NCBI RefSeq assembly: GCF_008271365.1
Contig: NZ_CP043430.1
Coordinates: 558,001-622,000, forward strand
Length of the DNA stretch: 64,000 nucleotides
Source: Microbacterium sp. 1S1
Lineage (GTDB): Bacteria > Actinomycetota > Actinomycetes > Actinomycetales > Microbacteriaceae
Direction: 5' to 3'
Part shown: piece after piece, positions 1-8,802 of the stretch
How the letters are laid out: each line of letters begins with the position of its first letter
How positions within the stretch are numbered: the first letter of the stretch is position 1
Notes under the pieces: model-generated
Seen by the model: the letters and a program-made list of their open reading frames with translations, nothing else
The model's database searches: none
What the model was told of the DNA's origin: nothing
Program-made: the position numbers and the translations under genes

Positions 1-1720
1 CCTCGTCCGTCGCGGTCGAGCGGCCGTAGCGGATGTTCTCGCGGATGCTCCCCGCGAACAGCCAGGGGTCCTGCAGCACCATGCCGGTCCGGGACCGCAG
101 CTCGTCCCGCGTGATGGTCGAGATGTCCTGACCGTCGAGCGTGATCCGTCCGCCGCTGAGCTCGTAGAACCGCATGATGAGGTTGACGAGCGTCGTCTTG
201 CCGGCGCCCGTGGGGCCGACGATCGCCACCGTCTGCCCCGGCTCCACCCGGAACGACAGATCCGTGATGAGCGGACGCTCCGGCGAGTACGAGAAGGAGA
301 CGTTCTCGAACTCGATCACACCCTCTCCCTCGCGGAGCGCGGGGGCATGCGCGTCGTCGGCTTCCTGCTCGTCGGCGTCGAGCAGGTCGAACACCCGCTC
401 TGCCGACGCCGTACCGGACTGCACGACCGCGGCCATGCCGCCCAGCTCGGAGAGCGGCTGCGTGAACTGCTGCGAGTACTGGATGAACGCCTGCACGTCG
501 CCGAGTCGCAGCTGCCCATTCGCGACCATGAGGCCGCCGAGCACCGCGATGCCCACGTAGGTGAGGCTGCCGACGAAGGTCATCGCGGGCATGATGATGC
601 CGGAGAGGAACTGCGCCTTGAAGCTCGCCTGGAACAGCTCCTCGTTCTCGGCCTTGAACTTCTCCAAGGCGTCCTGCTCGCGTCCGAACACCTTCACGAG
701 CGCGTGGCCCGAGAACGCCTCCTCGACGCGTGCGTTGAGGCGGCCGACCTTGCGCCACTGCGTTCCGAAGGCCTTCTGCGAGCGCGGCCCGATGACGCCG
801 AAGATGACGGCCATGAGCGGCAGCGCGATGAGAGCGACGAGGGCGAGCTGCCAGGAGATCGAGAACATCATGACCAGCACGCCGATCACCGTCAGCACGG
901 CGGTCAGGGCACCCGACAGCGACTGCTGCATGGTCTGCGTGATGTTGTCGATGTCGTTCGTCACGCGAGAGATCAGCTCGCCGCGCTGCACCTTGTCGAA
1001 GTAGGACAGCGGCAGCCGGTTGATCTTCGCCTCGACGGCCTCACGGAGGCGCCACATCGTGCGGACCATGATGACGTTGATGACGTAGCCCTGCAGCCAA
1101 CTCAGGAACGCGGCCAGCACATAGATCGCGAGGACCGCGGCGATCACCCAGCGCAGGGCGTCGAAGTCGATGCCGTCGCCGACCCGGAAGTCGCCGAGAG
1201 CTCCGACCTGGTTGGCGAAGTCGGTCTGCCCGGCGTCGCGCAGCGCGTCGACGACGACATCCTGCGGCGTTCCCGCCGGGAAGCCGGGGAAGTCGCCGTT
1301 GGGCTGACCCAGCTGGATCGAGATGAAGCCGCGGTAGACGATGTTCGTCGCCTCGGCGAGCACCTTCGGTGCGGCCACGGTCAGCACGACACCGATGGCC
1401 CCCAGGATCGACACGAAGACGAACCAGACCGCGGACGGCTTGAGCAGCCCGATCATGCGGGCGAAACTCTTGCCGAAGTTGTCGGCCTTGCCCGGTGCGA
1501 CGCTGTCCCAGTCGCCGGAGTTCTGCCGAGCCTGCTCGGCGAGCTCCGCCTCGTACTGCTCTTCCGCGGTGAGCTCGCGCTCGACCGTGGGAGCGGCGGC
1601 CGTGCCCCGTCCGTGTCGCCGCGGGCTCTTCGGCCCCTGGGCCCCCAGCCCCGGGGCGCTTGCGCCCTGGTTCTCTGAGCCCTGGTTCCCTGAGCTTGTC
1701 GAAGGGTTCTGCTCGCTCAT
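1..1720 (-). CDS. Heterodimeric ABC exporter, second half-transporter (3' end outside window)
   Basis: Half-transporter of a multidrug or lipid-type ABC exporter: an exporter membrane domain followed by an ATPase, acting as a heterodimer with the gene just upstream. About 573 residues are visible. Residues 1-65 form a Ser/Gly/Pro-rich cytoplasmic tail. Six membrane helices follow, with the coupling motif DKVQRGELISRVTNDID. Walker A GPTGAGKTT lies near residue 503 and the Q-loop MVLQDPWLF near 547. Signature, Walker B and H-loop lie beyond the left edge. The ATG overlaps the stop of the upstream gene (ATGA), so the two are translationally coupled. The N-terminal tail contains a copy of the dispersed CCTTCGACAAGCTCAGGG repeat. 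Family is certain; the substrate cannot be read. Confidence 0.93.
   Translation of the reverse strand, partial: MSEQNPSTSSGNQGSENQGASAPGLGAQGPKSPRRHGRGTAAAPTVERELTAEEQYEAELAEQARQNSGDWDSVAPGKADNFGKSFARMIGLLKPSAVWFVFVSILGAIGVVLTVAAPKVLAEATNIVYRGFISIQLGQPNGDFPGFPAGTPQDVVVDALRDAGQTDFANQVGALGDFRVGDGIDFDALRWVIAAVLAIYVLAAFLSWLQGYVINVIMVRTMWRLREAVEAKINRLPLSYFDKVQRGELISRVTNDIDNITQTMQQSLSGALTAVLTVIGVLVMMFSISWQLALVALIALPLMAVIFGVIGPRSQKAFGTQWRKVGRLNARVEEAFSGHALVKVFGREQDALEKFKAENEELFQASFKAQFLSGIIMPAMTFVGSLTYVGIAVLGGLMVANGQLRLGDVQAFIQYSQQFTQPLSELGGMAAVVQSGTASAERVFDLLDADEQEADDAHAPALREGEGVIEFENVSFSYSPERPLITDLSFRVEPGQTVAIVGPTGAGKTTLVNLIMRFYELSGGRITLDGQDISTITRDELRSRTGMVLQDPWLFAGSIRENIRYGRSTATDE
1684..1706. repeat. 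Dispersed repeat, copy in the ABC exporter N-terminal tail
   Basis: Reverse-strand copy reading CCCTTCGACAAGCTCAGGGA plus ending, one difference from the copies at 52838 and 58054. In frame within the Ser/Gly/Pro-rich tail. A partial second copy (GGTTCTCTGAG) lies just beside it. Confidence 0.85.
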
Positions 1721-3444
1721 GCGTCCACCCCCAGCTGCGACTCGACGATCTCTCGGTAGGTGGCGCTGGTCTCCAACAGTTCCTCGTGCGTGCCGACACC
1801 CACCATCGTGCCGCCCTCGAGCACCACGATGCGGTCGGCATCGGTGATCGTGGAGACGCGCTGCGCGACCACGATCTTCGTCACGTGCGGGAGTTCCCGC
1901 CAGAGCGCCTGACGCAGACGCGCGTCCGTCGTGAGGTCGAGCGCCGAGAAGGAGTCGTCGAACACGAGCACCTGCGGCCGATGCACGATGGCCCTCGCGA
2001 TGGCGAGGCGCTGTCGTTGACCACCCGACACGTTGGTGCCGCCCTGCGCGATGCGGGAGTCGAGTCCGTCCGGCATCTCCTCCACGAAGTCGCGGCCCTG
2101 GGCGATCTCCAGCGCGTGCCAGAGCTCCTCATCAGTGGCATCCTCACGGCCGTAGCGCAGGTTGGACGCGACGGTACCGGTGAAGAGGAACGGACGCTGC
2201 GGCACGAGTCCGATGCTGTCCCACAGCGCCTCGACATCGGCCTCGCGCACGTCCGTGCCGCCGACGTGCACCGAGCCGCCTGACACGTCGAACAGACGAG
2301 GGATGAGCGAGACGAGAGTGGTTTTGCCCGACCCGGTGGAGCCGACGATCGCGACGGTCTCGCCCGGTTCCGCGGCGAAGCTGATGCCGGTGAGGACGGG
2401 GGCGTCGGCGCCGGGATAGGTGAACGCCACGTCATCGAACGCGACCGCGCCGGGCGTCGGGAAGACGGTGACGCCGTCCGCCGGGCGGGTCATCGTCGAC
2501 TCCGTGTTCAGCACCTCGCCGATGCGCTCGGCCGAGACCGCGGCGCGCGGGATCATCATCGCCATGAAGCTCGCCATGATGACGCCGCCCATGATCTGAC
2601 CGATGTACTGCATGAAGGCGAAGAGCGTGCCCACCTGCACGGTGCCGTTGTTGACCTCGATGCCGCCGAACCAGATGACGGCCACCACGGTCACGTTGAG
2701 GATGAGCATGAAGAGCGGGAAGAGCAGCACGAACAGGGAGCCGACCTTACGGCCGACGACCATGATGTCCGTGTTCGCGCCACGGAACCGCTCCTCTTCG
2801 ATGCGCTCGCGGACGAAGGCGCGGACCACGCGCACGCCCGTGAGCTGCTCGCGCATCACGCGGTTCACGGCGTCGAGTTTCCCCTGGTAGCTGCGGAACA
2901 GCGGCACCATGCGACCGATCACGAGCGCCGCGAGGAGGAGGAGCACCGGTACGGAGACGGCGATCAGCCAGCTCAGCCCGGCATTGGTCTGCACGGCGAA
3001 GATGATGCCGCCGATCGCGAGCAGCGGTGCGGTGACGAGCATCGTCGCGCCCATCATCGCAAGCATCTGCACCTGCTGCACGTCGTTGGTGTTGCGGGTG
3101 ATGAGGGATCCCGCACCGAATTGCGAGACCTCGCGCTCGGAGAAGCCGCTGACCTTGCCGAACACGTCGGCACGGATGTCGCGCCCTGCACCCATCGCGG
3201 CGCGGGCGGCGAAGAAGGTCGCGATGACCGAGGCGACGATCTGGCCGAGCGACACGGCCAGCATGAACAGGCCGGTGCGCCAGATGTAGGCGGTGTCGCC
3301 CTGCGCGACGCCCTTGTCGATGATGTCGGCGTTCAGGCGGGGCAGGTAGAGGGTGGCTGCCGCGCTGGCGAACTGGAAGACCAGCACGGCGACGAGGAGC
3401 CACTTGTAGCGAGACAGATATCGGAGGAGGAGTTTTCCCAGCAC
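1717..3444 (-). CDS. Heterodimeric ABC exporter, first half-transporter with degenerate ATP site
   Basis: 575-residue ABC exporter half (BmrC/LmrC/TM287-like): six membrane helices in residues 15-310, then the nucleotide-binding domain. Walker A GSTGSGKTT is near residue 367 and signature VSGGQRQ near 468. The Walker B stretch is VLVFDDSFSALD, with Asp where the catalytic Glu normally sits. That Asp is the hallmark of the degenerate-site subunit in heterodimeric exporters, so this protein should pair with the next gene, which it overlaps by 4 nt. The start is a GTG with no good ribosome-binding site. A 215-nt leader region lies upstream. Probably exports drugs or other amphipathic compounds; the actual substrate is unknown. 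Confidence 0.93.
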   Translation of the reverse strand: MLGKLLLRYLSRYKWLLVAVLVFQFASAAATLYLPRLNADIIDKGVAQGDTAYIWRTGLFMLAVSLGQIVASVIATFFAARAAMGAGRDIRADVFGKVSGFSEREVSQFGAGSLITRNTNDVQQVQMLAMMGATMLVTAPLLAIGGIIFAVQTNAGLSWLIAVSVPVLLLLAALVIGRMVPLFRSYQGKLDAVNRVMREQLTGVRVVRAFVRERIEEERFRGANTDIMVVGRKVGSLFVLLFPLFMLILNVTVVAVIWFGGIEVNNGTVQVGTLFAFMQYIGQIMGGVIMASFMAMMIPRAAVSAERIGEVLNTESTMTRPADGVTVFPTPGAVAFDDVAFTYPGADAPVLTGISFAAEPGETVAIVGSTGSGKTTLVSLIPRLFDVSGGSVHVGGTDVREADVEALWDSIGLVPQRPFLFTGTVASNLRYGREDATDEELWHALEIAQGRDFVEEMPDGLDSRIAQGGTNVSGGQRQRLAIARAIVHRPQVLVFDDSFSALDLTTDARLRQALWRELPHVTKIVVAQRVSTITDADRIVVLEGGTMVGVGTHEELLETSATYREIVESQLGVDA

Positions 3445-3659
3445 AGGCGGACTTTCTAGGAAGGAGGAGGCGGCGGGTCTCCCGGCAGACGGATGCCGAC
3501 CGAGGACCGGCCATACGACAGGGTGCCACGAAGCGGCGACATTCGGATCCCCCTCCGGGAGGACCTTCGCTCACAGCGAACCACTCACCTCACGACCGGC
3601 GGTTTTCTGCACGCGGGCGAAGAACGCGCTCCGTGCCCGGGGAGAGCTGAGCGCCCCCG
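3445..3659. other. Intergenic leader of the ABC exporter operon
   Basis: 215 bp without a convincing gene. It holds a perfect dyad TTCGCT-CAC-AGCGAA at 3566-3580, about 120 bp upstream of the exporter start, which could be a repressor operator. A possible short hairpin (CTCCCGGAGGG) lies next to it. No clear -10 box was seen for the exporter. Confidence 0.4.
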
Positions 3660-4721
3660 TCAGAACAGTGCCGGCCGCGGCACGTACACGCGGGCCGGCG
3701 CCCCCGCATCCGCCTCGAGCTCGGCGAGAGAGGCGGGCTGCCACTTCGGATTGCGGTCCTTGTCGACGAGCTGTGCACGGATCCCCTCCACGAGATCGGG
3801 ATGCTCGTTCACGAACCACATCACCCGGCGGTACTCGCCCTCGAGCGCGGCGCGCAGGCCAGCCATCCCGCGAGCCTCCCGTACCGCGTCGAGTGTGACG
3901 ACGAGGCCGGTCGGTGCCAGCCCGTCGAGGAGCTCGGCGACGGCAGCCGCTTCGTCGGTACCGACACCGCGCAGCCGCTCCAGGATCTCGGGCACGGTCG
4001 GGGCCGCGAACGCCTCGTCGATCCAGGCCCGCGCGACGGGGAGGGCCGACGGTTCCGGCGTCTCGTCGAACAGCAGCACGATCTCGCTGGGACTCGTCGG
4101 ATCGGCGCGGTACGCCAGGGCCTCCCGCAGTGCATCGAGGCGATCGGACGGGACGAAGTGGTCGGCGAAGCCGGTGTAGACCGCGTCCGCGCCGTTCATC
4201 GTCGCACCCGTGAGGCCGAAGTACTCGCCGAGCCGTCCCGGCGCCCGCCCCAGCAGCCAGGTACCGCCGACGTCGGGGGTGAAGCCGATCCGGGTTTCCG
4301 GCATGGCGAGTTTCGAGCGCTCGGTGACGACGCGGATCGCGGCATGCCCGGCGAGACCGATGCCGCCACCCATGGTGATGCCGTCGGCGAGCGCGACGAC
4401 AGGCTTCGGATGCTCCGCGATCATGGCGTTCATCGCGTACTCCGCACGGAAGAACTCAGCGGACTGCTCCGGGTGGCCGGACGTGATCTGGGCGTGCAGG
4501 CGGCGGACGTCTCCTCCCGCGCACAGACCGCGTTCCCCTTCGCCGTCGATCAGGACGATCTGCACGTCGGAGTCGTCACGCCAGGCGGTGAGCGCCTGCG
4601 TGATCTCCGCGATCATGTCCTCGTCGAGGGCGTTGATCGCCTCCGGACGGTTGAGCGTGAGCCGCCCGAGCGCTCCTTCGGTGCGGATGAGGACACGGGA
4701 CGCGGCGGGGGTATCGGTCAC
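3660..4721 (-). CDS. 3-hydroxyisobutyryl-CoA hydrolase-like protein (crotonase superfamily)
   Basis: 353-residue crotonase-fold enzyme. The length, the oxyanion-hole segment GLCAGGDVR (about residues 66-74) and the segment MPETRIGFTPDVGGTWLL match 3-hydroxyisobutyryl-CoA hydrolase, an enzyme of valine degradation, better than short enoyl-CoA hydratases of about 260 residues. The Glu in MPETRIGF and the Asp in PDVGG are the residues expected for hydrolase activity. The start is GTG at 4721, placed 7 nt after a TAGCCT -10 box, so the mRNA is probably leaderless. It stands alone, with no other branched-chain amino acid genes nearby. Other activities of the family (enoyl-CoA hydratase or isomerase) remain possible. 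Confidence 0.82.
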   Translation of the reverse strand: MTDTPAASRVLIRTEGALGRLTLNRPEAINALDEDMIAEITQALTAWRDDSDVQIVLIDGEGERGLCAGGDVRRLHAQITSGHPEQSAEFFRAEYAMNAMIAEHPKPVVALADGITMGGGIGLAGHAAIRVVTERSKLAMPETRIGFTPDVGGTWLLGRAPGRLGEYFGLTGATMNGADAVYTGFADHFVPSDRLDALREALAYRADPTSPSEIVLLFDETPEPSALPVARAWIDEAFAAPTVPEILERLRGVGTDEAAAVAELLDGLAPTGLVVTLDAVREARGMAGLRAALEGEYRRVMWFVNEHPDLVEGIRAQLVDKDRNPKWQPASLAELEADAGAPARVYVPRPALF

Positions 4722-4728
4722 GGGTGCC

Positions 4729-4734
4729 AGGCTA
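4729..4734 (-). promoter_or_regulatory. -10 box TAGCCT of the hydrolase gene (leaderless)
   Basis: TAGCCT on the minus strand, 7 nt before the GTG start at 4721. The spacing implies that transcription starts at or next to the start codon. No ribosome-binding site is present. Confidence 0.6.
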
Positions 4735-4831
4735 CCCCGTCGCGCGAGGCCCGATTCCGCACGAAATGCGGGTTCTGGGGCGGTTTTCCGGCAGGATAGG
4801 GGGAACTGTTCACCGCAACGAGAGGTCCCGG

Positions 4832-6673
4832 ATGCCCGAAGGACAGGTGCTCGAGTTCACGAATGTGACGAAGCGCTTCAACGAGGTGACGGCCGTCTCG
4901 GACTTCTCCGCACGCGTCGAGCCCGGTGCGGTCACCGCTTTCCTCGGACCCAACGGCGCGGGCAAGACGACGACCCTGCGCATCCTGCTCGGTCAGGTGC
5001 GCGCCACGTCCGGCACCGCCACCATCGGCGGGGTCGCCTATCCCGAACTGCGTCAGCCGCTGCGCACGATCGGCTCGGTGTTGGAGGAGACGGCCTACCG
5101 CCCGCGCCGCACCGCGAGCCGGCAGCTCACCATCGCCGCCAAGGCCAACGGCATCCGTCTGGCGCGGGTCGACGAAGTGATCTCCCTGGTCGGCCTGGAA
5201 GGGCAGGCGGACTCGCGTATCGGCGGATTCTCGCTCGGCATGCGCCAGCGGCTCAGCGTCGCCCACGCTCTTCTCGGTGACCCGGGGGCCCTGGTGTTCG
5301 ACGAGCCGGCGAACGGTCTCGACCCCGAAGGCATCCGCTGGATGCGCCTGCTGATGCGTCGTCTCGCCGACGAAGGCCGCACCGTGCTGGTGTCGTCGCA
5401 CGTGCTCAGCGAGATCGAGCAGGTCGCCGACCACGTCCTCGTGCTCTCCAAGGGACGCCTCGTACTGTCAAGCGGCATCGAGACCCTGGCCGATCCGTCC
5501 GGCGGCTCGGTGGTGGTCGACTCCGTCGACCGGCCGGGACTCACGACGGCCCTCGTCGCCGCCGGGTTCGATATCGAGGTGCTCCGTTCCGGTCTGACCG
5601 TCCGCGGGACGGATGCGAGCAAGGTGGGCGCCGTCGCAGCGGACGCCGGAATCGCCCTGAGCACCCTCGTGCAGCGAGGCCCGACGCTGGAGGACGTCTT
5701 CATCGATCTGATGCGCGGCGGCCGGTTCGACACGGCCCCCGCACTCGAGGAGGCCGAGGGCGTCTCGACCGAGACCGACACGACGACGGACGACGCGGCC
5801 GCCGGCGCTGCCGTCTCCGTTCTCGCAGCCGGCGGTGCGGCGGCCCTCGCCGACGACCTGAGCGCAGAGACCGCGGGCGACGCGGCGGCCGGGGAGGCGC
5901 GGAGCGATGCGGAGACGGCGGCGGACGACTCGGCGACAGAAGACGACGCGACGCGGGTCGTGCCCGTGATCGACGACACCGTCGCGCCGGCATCGCCGGA
6001 TGCCCAGGGGTCTGCGAGCGTGGAGGCCGACGCTCAGGGCGATCCCGACACGGACGCTGCGCAGTCGTTCGACGACATCCTCTCGGGCGCGTCCATGCCC
6101 GCGACCGAGTCCCCGCGACGGTCCTTCGCCGCTCTGTTCGCGGCGTCGTCCGCCGACGCGCCGGCCCCGGAGGCGAGCGCCTCCCCCGAGCAGTCGGCCA
6201 TCGACGACGGCGACGCTGCGGCCGCAACGGACTCGGCCGACGGCGAAGACACCGAGCCGGCCGGCGTGGAGTTCTTCTCCGAGATCGATGCGCCCGGCGA
6301 GGACACGGCCGGGCCGGTCGCGGAGCCGGCGGAGACGACCGACCGGACGGCGGACGACGAGGACCCGCGATCAGCGGCCGTGAGCTCCATGCTCGCCGCC
6401 GCGGCGCGCGCCTACTACGAGGACGAGCCCCGCGACTACCCGCTCTCCTCCGCCGAGTCGCAGACTCCGGCCGAGGAGAGCGCCGCCTGGAGCGTCGCCT
6501 CGACCGGCGTCATCGACACCGTTCCCCTCGGGAGTGATGCGTCCCCCGGCACGGACGGGTCGTCCGACCCCATCGACGCGGCCTCCGCCGAGGATGTGGC
6601 GGAGCGGAAGACGGACGATGAGCAGTCCGCCGACGAGCCGCACGAGCACCGCGAGGACACGCAGCACGACTGA
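4832..6673 (+). CDS. ABC transporter ATP-binding protein with long acidic C-terminal tail
   Basis: 613 residues. Residues 5-225 are an ABC-2-type ATPase (CcmA/NatA class) with Walker A GPNGAGKTTT, signature FSLGMRQRL, Walker B ALVFDEPANGLDPEG and H-loop VLVSSH. A small regulatory domain runs to about residue 300. The remaining 300 or so residues are low-complexity, dominated by Ala, Asp, Glu, Ser and Thr, with no hydrophobic segment long enough for a membrane helix, so they are probably disordered. The start ATG follows a GAGAGGT ribosome-binding site; upstream in-frame codons carry no conservation signal. No permease gene follows: the next gene is on the other strand, so this ATPase must pair with a permease encoded elsewhere. 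Confidence 0.88.
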   Translation: MPEGQVLEFTNVTKRFNEVTAVSDFSARVEPGAVTAFLGPNGAGKTTTLRILLGQVRATSGTATIGGVAYPELRQPLRTIGSVLEETAYRPRRTASRQLTIAAKANGIRLARVDEVISLVGLEGQADSRIGGFSLGMRQRLSVAHALLGDPGALVFDEPANGLDPEGIRWMRLLMRRLADEGRTVLVSSHVLSEIEQVADHVLVLSKGRLVLSSGIETLADPSGGSVVVDSVDRPGLTTALVAAGFDIEVLRSGLTVRGTDASKVGAVAADAGIALSTLVQRGPTLEDVFIDLMRGGRFDTAPALEEAEGVSTETDTTTDDAAAGAAVSVLAAGGAAALADDLSAETAGDAAAGEARSDAETAADDSATEDDATRVVPVIDDTVAPASPDAQGSASVEADAQGDPDTDAAQSFDDILSGASMPATESPRRSFAALFAASSADAPAPEASASPEQSAIDDGDAAAATDSADGEDTEPAGVEFFSEIDAPGEDTAGPVAEPAETTDRTADDEDPRSAAVSSMLAAAARAYYEDEPRDYPLSSAESQTPAEESAAWSVASTGVIDTVPLGSDASPGTDGSSDPIDAASAEDVAERKTDDEQSADEPHEHREDTQHD

Positions 6674-6725
6674 GCCGCCCGGACGGACGCCCTGCCGGAT
6701 GCGCGGGGCGTCCCCGCCGGAACGG

Positions 6726-7175
6726 TCAGGCCGGGCGTGGCCGGATGACGGGACGGCGGCTGCCCTTCGAGACGGGAGTCGGCGCCGTGGCGACGATCTC
6801 CTCGACCGTCGCGGGCTCGTCCGAGACGGGGAGGCGGAGGGCCTGCGTCAGCGCGAGGCCGTGGCGCGTCGTGAGGATCAGCCGGTTGTACTGGGGGTCG
6901 CCCTCGAGGTCGACGACCACGCTCGGGCGACGGCGGCGGATCAGCACGAAGTCGAGGCTGCCCGCCGCCTTCCAGCTCCCTGCCGCCAGCACCCCGGGGA
7001 TGTGCGTACCCGGGTTCGGAACGCCGCGCAGCCAGGTCCAGGCGTCGTCGGTGAGTTGCACCTTGGTGATCGTCTCGCGGACGATGCGGACGTTCTCGCG
7101 GTGGAAGGTGGCGGCCCGCTCGATGGGCGAGAGCACGACTTCGAGTTGCGTCTGGTCCAGCAGCAACGTCACCAT
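6726..7175 (-). CDS. Conserved hypothetical protein, possible PH-like fold
   Basis: 149 residues, soluble, no signal peptide. I do not recognise a firm family. The alternation of short strands in residues 1-100, ending in a segment like DLEGDPQYNRLILTTR, resembles small actinobacterial proteins with a bacterial PH-like domain, but this is a weak impression. The C-terminal 40 residues are Pro/Arg/Thr-rich. It lies downstream of hemL on the same strand, but it has its own promoter-like CAGACT box 6 nt before the ATG, so it is probably transcribed separately. Function unknown. Confidence 0.6.
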   Translation of the reverse strand: MVTLLLDQTQLEVVLSPIERAATFHRENVRIVRETITKVQLTDDAWTWLRGVPNPGTHIPGVLAAGSWKAAGSLDFVLIRRRRPSVVVDLEGDPQYNRLILTTRHGLALTQALRLPVSDEPATVEEIVATAPTPVSKGSRRPVIRPRPA

Positions 7176-7181
7176 GTCCCC

Positions 7182-7187
7182 AGTCTG
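7182..7187 (-). promoter_or_regulatory. -10-like box CAGACT (leaderless)
   Basis: CAGACT exactly 6 nt before the ATG at 7175. The same GGCAGACTGGG context precedes hemQ (12255) and the GNAT gene (23679) with identical spacing, which argues that it is a promoter element rather than chance. Confidence 0.45.
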
Positions 7188-7257
7188 CCAGCGCTGCCCT
7201 CCCGGTTGGCTGGAAGTTGCTCACAGGAACGCAACGATCGCCGGGCGGCTCCCGACA

Positions 7258-7325
7258 CCGCGCGCCTGTTCAGGCACCCGCGCGCCGTCAGGCACTCACG
7301 TACCCCCGCGCCTGAACCCGCGCGG
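7258..7325. terminator. Inverted repeat after hemL, likely terminator
   Basis: Arms CCGCGCGCCTGTTCAGGC (7258-7275) and GCCTGAACCCGCGCGG (7310-7325) pair almost perfectly, with a third partial copy of the arm in the loop. It lies downstream of the last haem gene on the minus strand and upstream of the next gene's promoter. It has no T-run, as is common for high-GC actinobacterial terminators. Confidence 0.45.
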
Positions 7326-7371
7326 TCGCCTGATCCTGAGACAGGAAGTCGTGCGGCGCTACGCGCTCCGG

Positions 7372-8694
7372 TCAGGCGGCTGCCTGCGCGGCGGCCGCCG
7401 CCGCGTGCGGCAGGGCGGCCTCGATGCGCTGCAGCTCCTCCTCGCCGTGCGCGGCCGTGAGGAACCAGGCCTCGAACACGCTCGGCGGCAGCGCGACGCC
7501 GTGCTCGCGCATCGTGTGGAAGAAGGCCGCGTAGCGGAACGACTCCTGCGCCTGGGCCTCCGCGTAGTCGCGGGGGGCGCTCGCCCGGAACGACGCACTG
7601 AAGAGGTTGCCGGCGGACGCGAGAGCGTGAACGACCCCGGCCTCGGACAGCGCGGTGTCGAGCGCCGACGCCACTCGGGCGGCAGCGGCGTCGACCGTGG
7701 CGTAGACCTCCGGCGTCGCGAGACGGAGCGTGGCGAGGCCCGCGGCGACGGAGAGCGGGTTCCCGGAGAGTGTGCCCGCCTGATAGACCGGTCCGAGCGG
7801 CGCAAGGAGATCCATGACCTCAGCGCGGCCTCCGAGCGCCGCGAGCGGCATACCGCCGCCGACGACCTTGCCGAACGTGAGGATGTCGGGCACGTAGTCC
7901 TCGCCGGCCTCCGCCTGCAGTCCCCAGAAACCGGCCGGATGCACCCGGAACCCCGTGAGCACCTCGTCGAGGATCATGAGGGCGCCGTGGGCGTGAGCGG
8001 TCTCCGCGATGAGTCGGTTGAAGCCGGGCAGCGGCGGGACGACCCCCATGTTCGCCGCCGAGGCCTCAACGATCACGGCGGCGATGCGCGGGCCGTGCTC
8101 GGCGAACACCGCGGCGAGAGCCTCCGGGTCGTTGTAACGGATCACGAGGGTCTGGGCCGCGATCGGTGCGGGCACGCCGGCCGAGCCGGGCAGCGCGAGG
8201 GTGGCGACCCCCGAGCCGGCCTCGGCGAGCAGACCGTCGGAATGGCCGTGGTAGTGACCGGCGAACTTCACGAGCAGATCACGGCCGGTCGCACCCCGGG
8301 CGAGACGGATGGCCGTCATGGTGGCCTCGGTGCCGGTCGACACCAGACGGACGCGCTCGACGGGACGAACCTCCCCCACGCGGACGCGGTCGGCGATGAG
8401 AGCCGCGAGTTCGACCTCGCCCTCGGTCGGGGCGCCGAAGGACAGGCCGCGGGTGGCGGCCTCCTGCACCGCCGCGACGACCTCGGGCTGCGCGTGCCCG
8501 AGGAGGGCGGGGCCCCACGACGCCACCAGGTCGACATACTCGCGGCCGGCGGCGTCGGTCACGGTCGCTCCGCGGGCCGAAGCCAGGAACCGCGGCGTCC
8601 CGCCGACCGATCCGTAGGCGCGCACCGGGGAGTTCACCCCACCGGGGATCACCGCACGGGCGGCAGAGAACAGGTCGTCATTACGGTCGGTCAT
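7372..8694 (-). CDS. hemL: Glutamate-1-semialdehyde 2,1-aminomutase
   Basis: 440 residues. PLP-dependent enzyme that converts glutamate-1-semialdehyde to 5-aminolevulinate, the second committed step of the C5 haem pathway that begins with hemA at 16617. Recognisable segments are the N-terminal [13 protein letters not shown], the cofactor Asp in DEVLTGFRV and the Schiff-base Lys in [11 protein letters not shown] near residue 274. The start at 8694 is preferred over an ATG/GTG-like codon 7 codons upstream because GGAGGAGC precedes it at a good distance. It is the last haem gene of the minus-strand run; the gap to hemB is 108 nt. Cytosolic. Confidence 0.97.
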   Translation of the reverse strand: MTDRNDDLFSAARAVIPGGVNSPVRAYGSVGGTPRFLASARGATVTDAAGREYVDLVASWGPALLGHAQPEVVAAVQEAATRGLSFGAPTEGEVELAALIADRVRVGEVRPVERVRLVSTGTEATMTAIRLARGATGRDLLVKFAGHYHGHSDGLLAEAGSGVATLALPGSAGVPAPIAAQTLVIRYNDPEALAAVFAEHGPRIAAVIVEASAANMGVVPPLPGFNRLIAETAHAHGALMILDEVLTGFRVHPAGFWGLQAEAGEDYVPDILTFGKVVGGGMPLAALGGRAEVMDLLAPLGPVYQAGTLSGNPLSVAAGLATLRLATPEVYATVDAAAARVASALDTALSEAGVVHALASAGNLFSASFRASAPRDYAEAQAQESFRYAAFFHTMREHGVALPPSVFEAWFLTAAHGEEELQRIEAALPHAAAAAAQAAA

Positions 8695-8802
8695 CGAGGC
8701 TCCTCCGAGCTGCACGGAACTCTCCCGGGCATCCCTTCCAGGCTAACCCGCGGTTCGCCCCGGAAATGCCGGGCACCGGTATGCAGGCCGGCCGCGCGCG
8801 GA

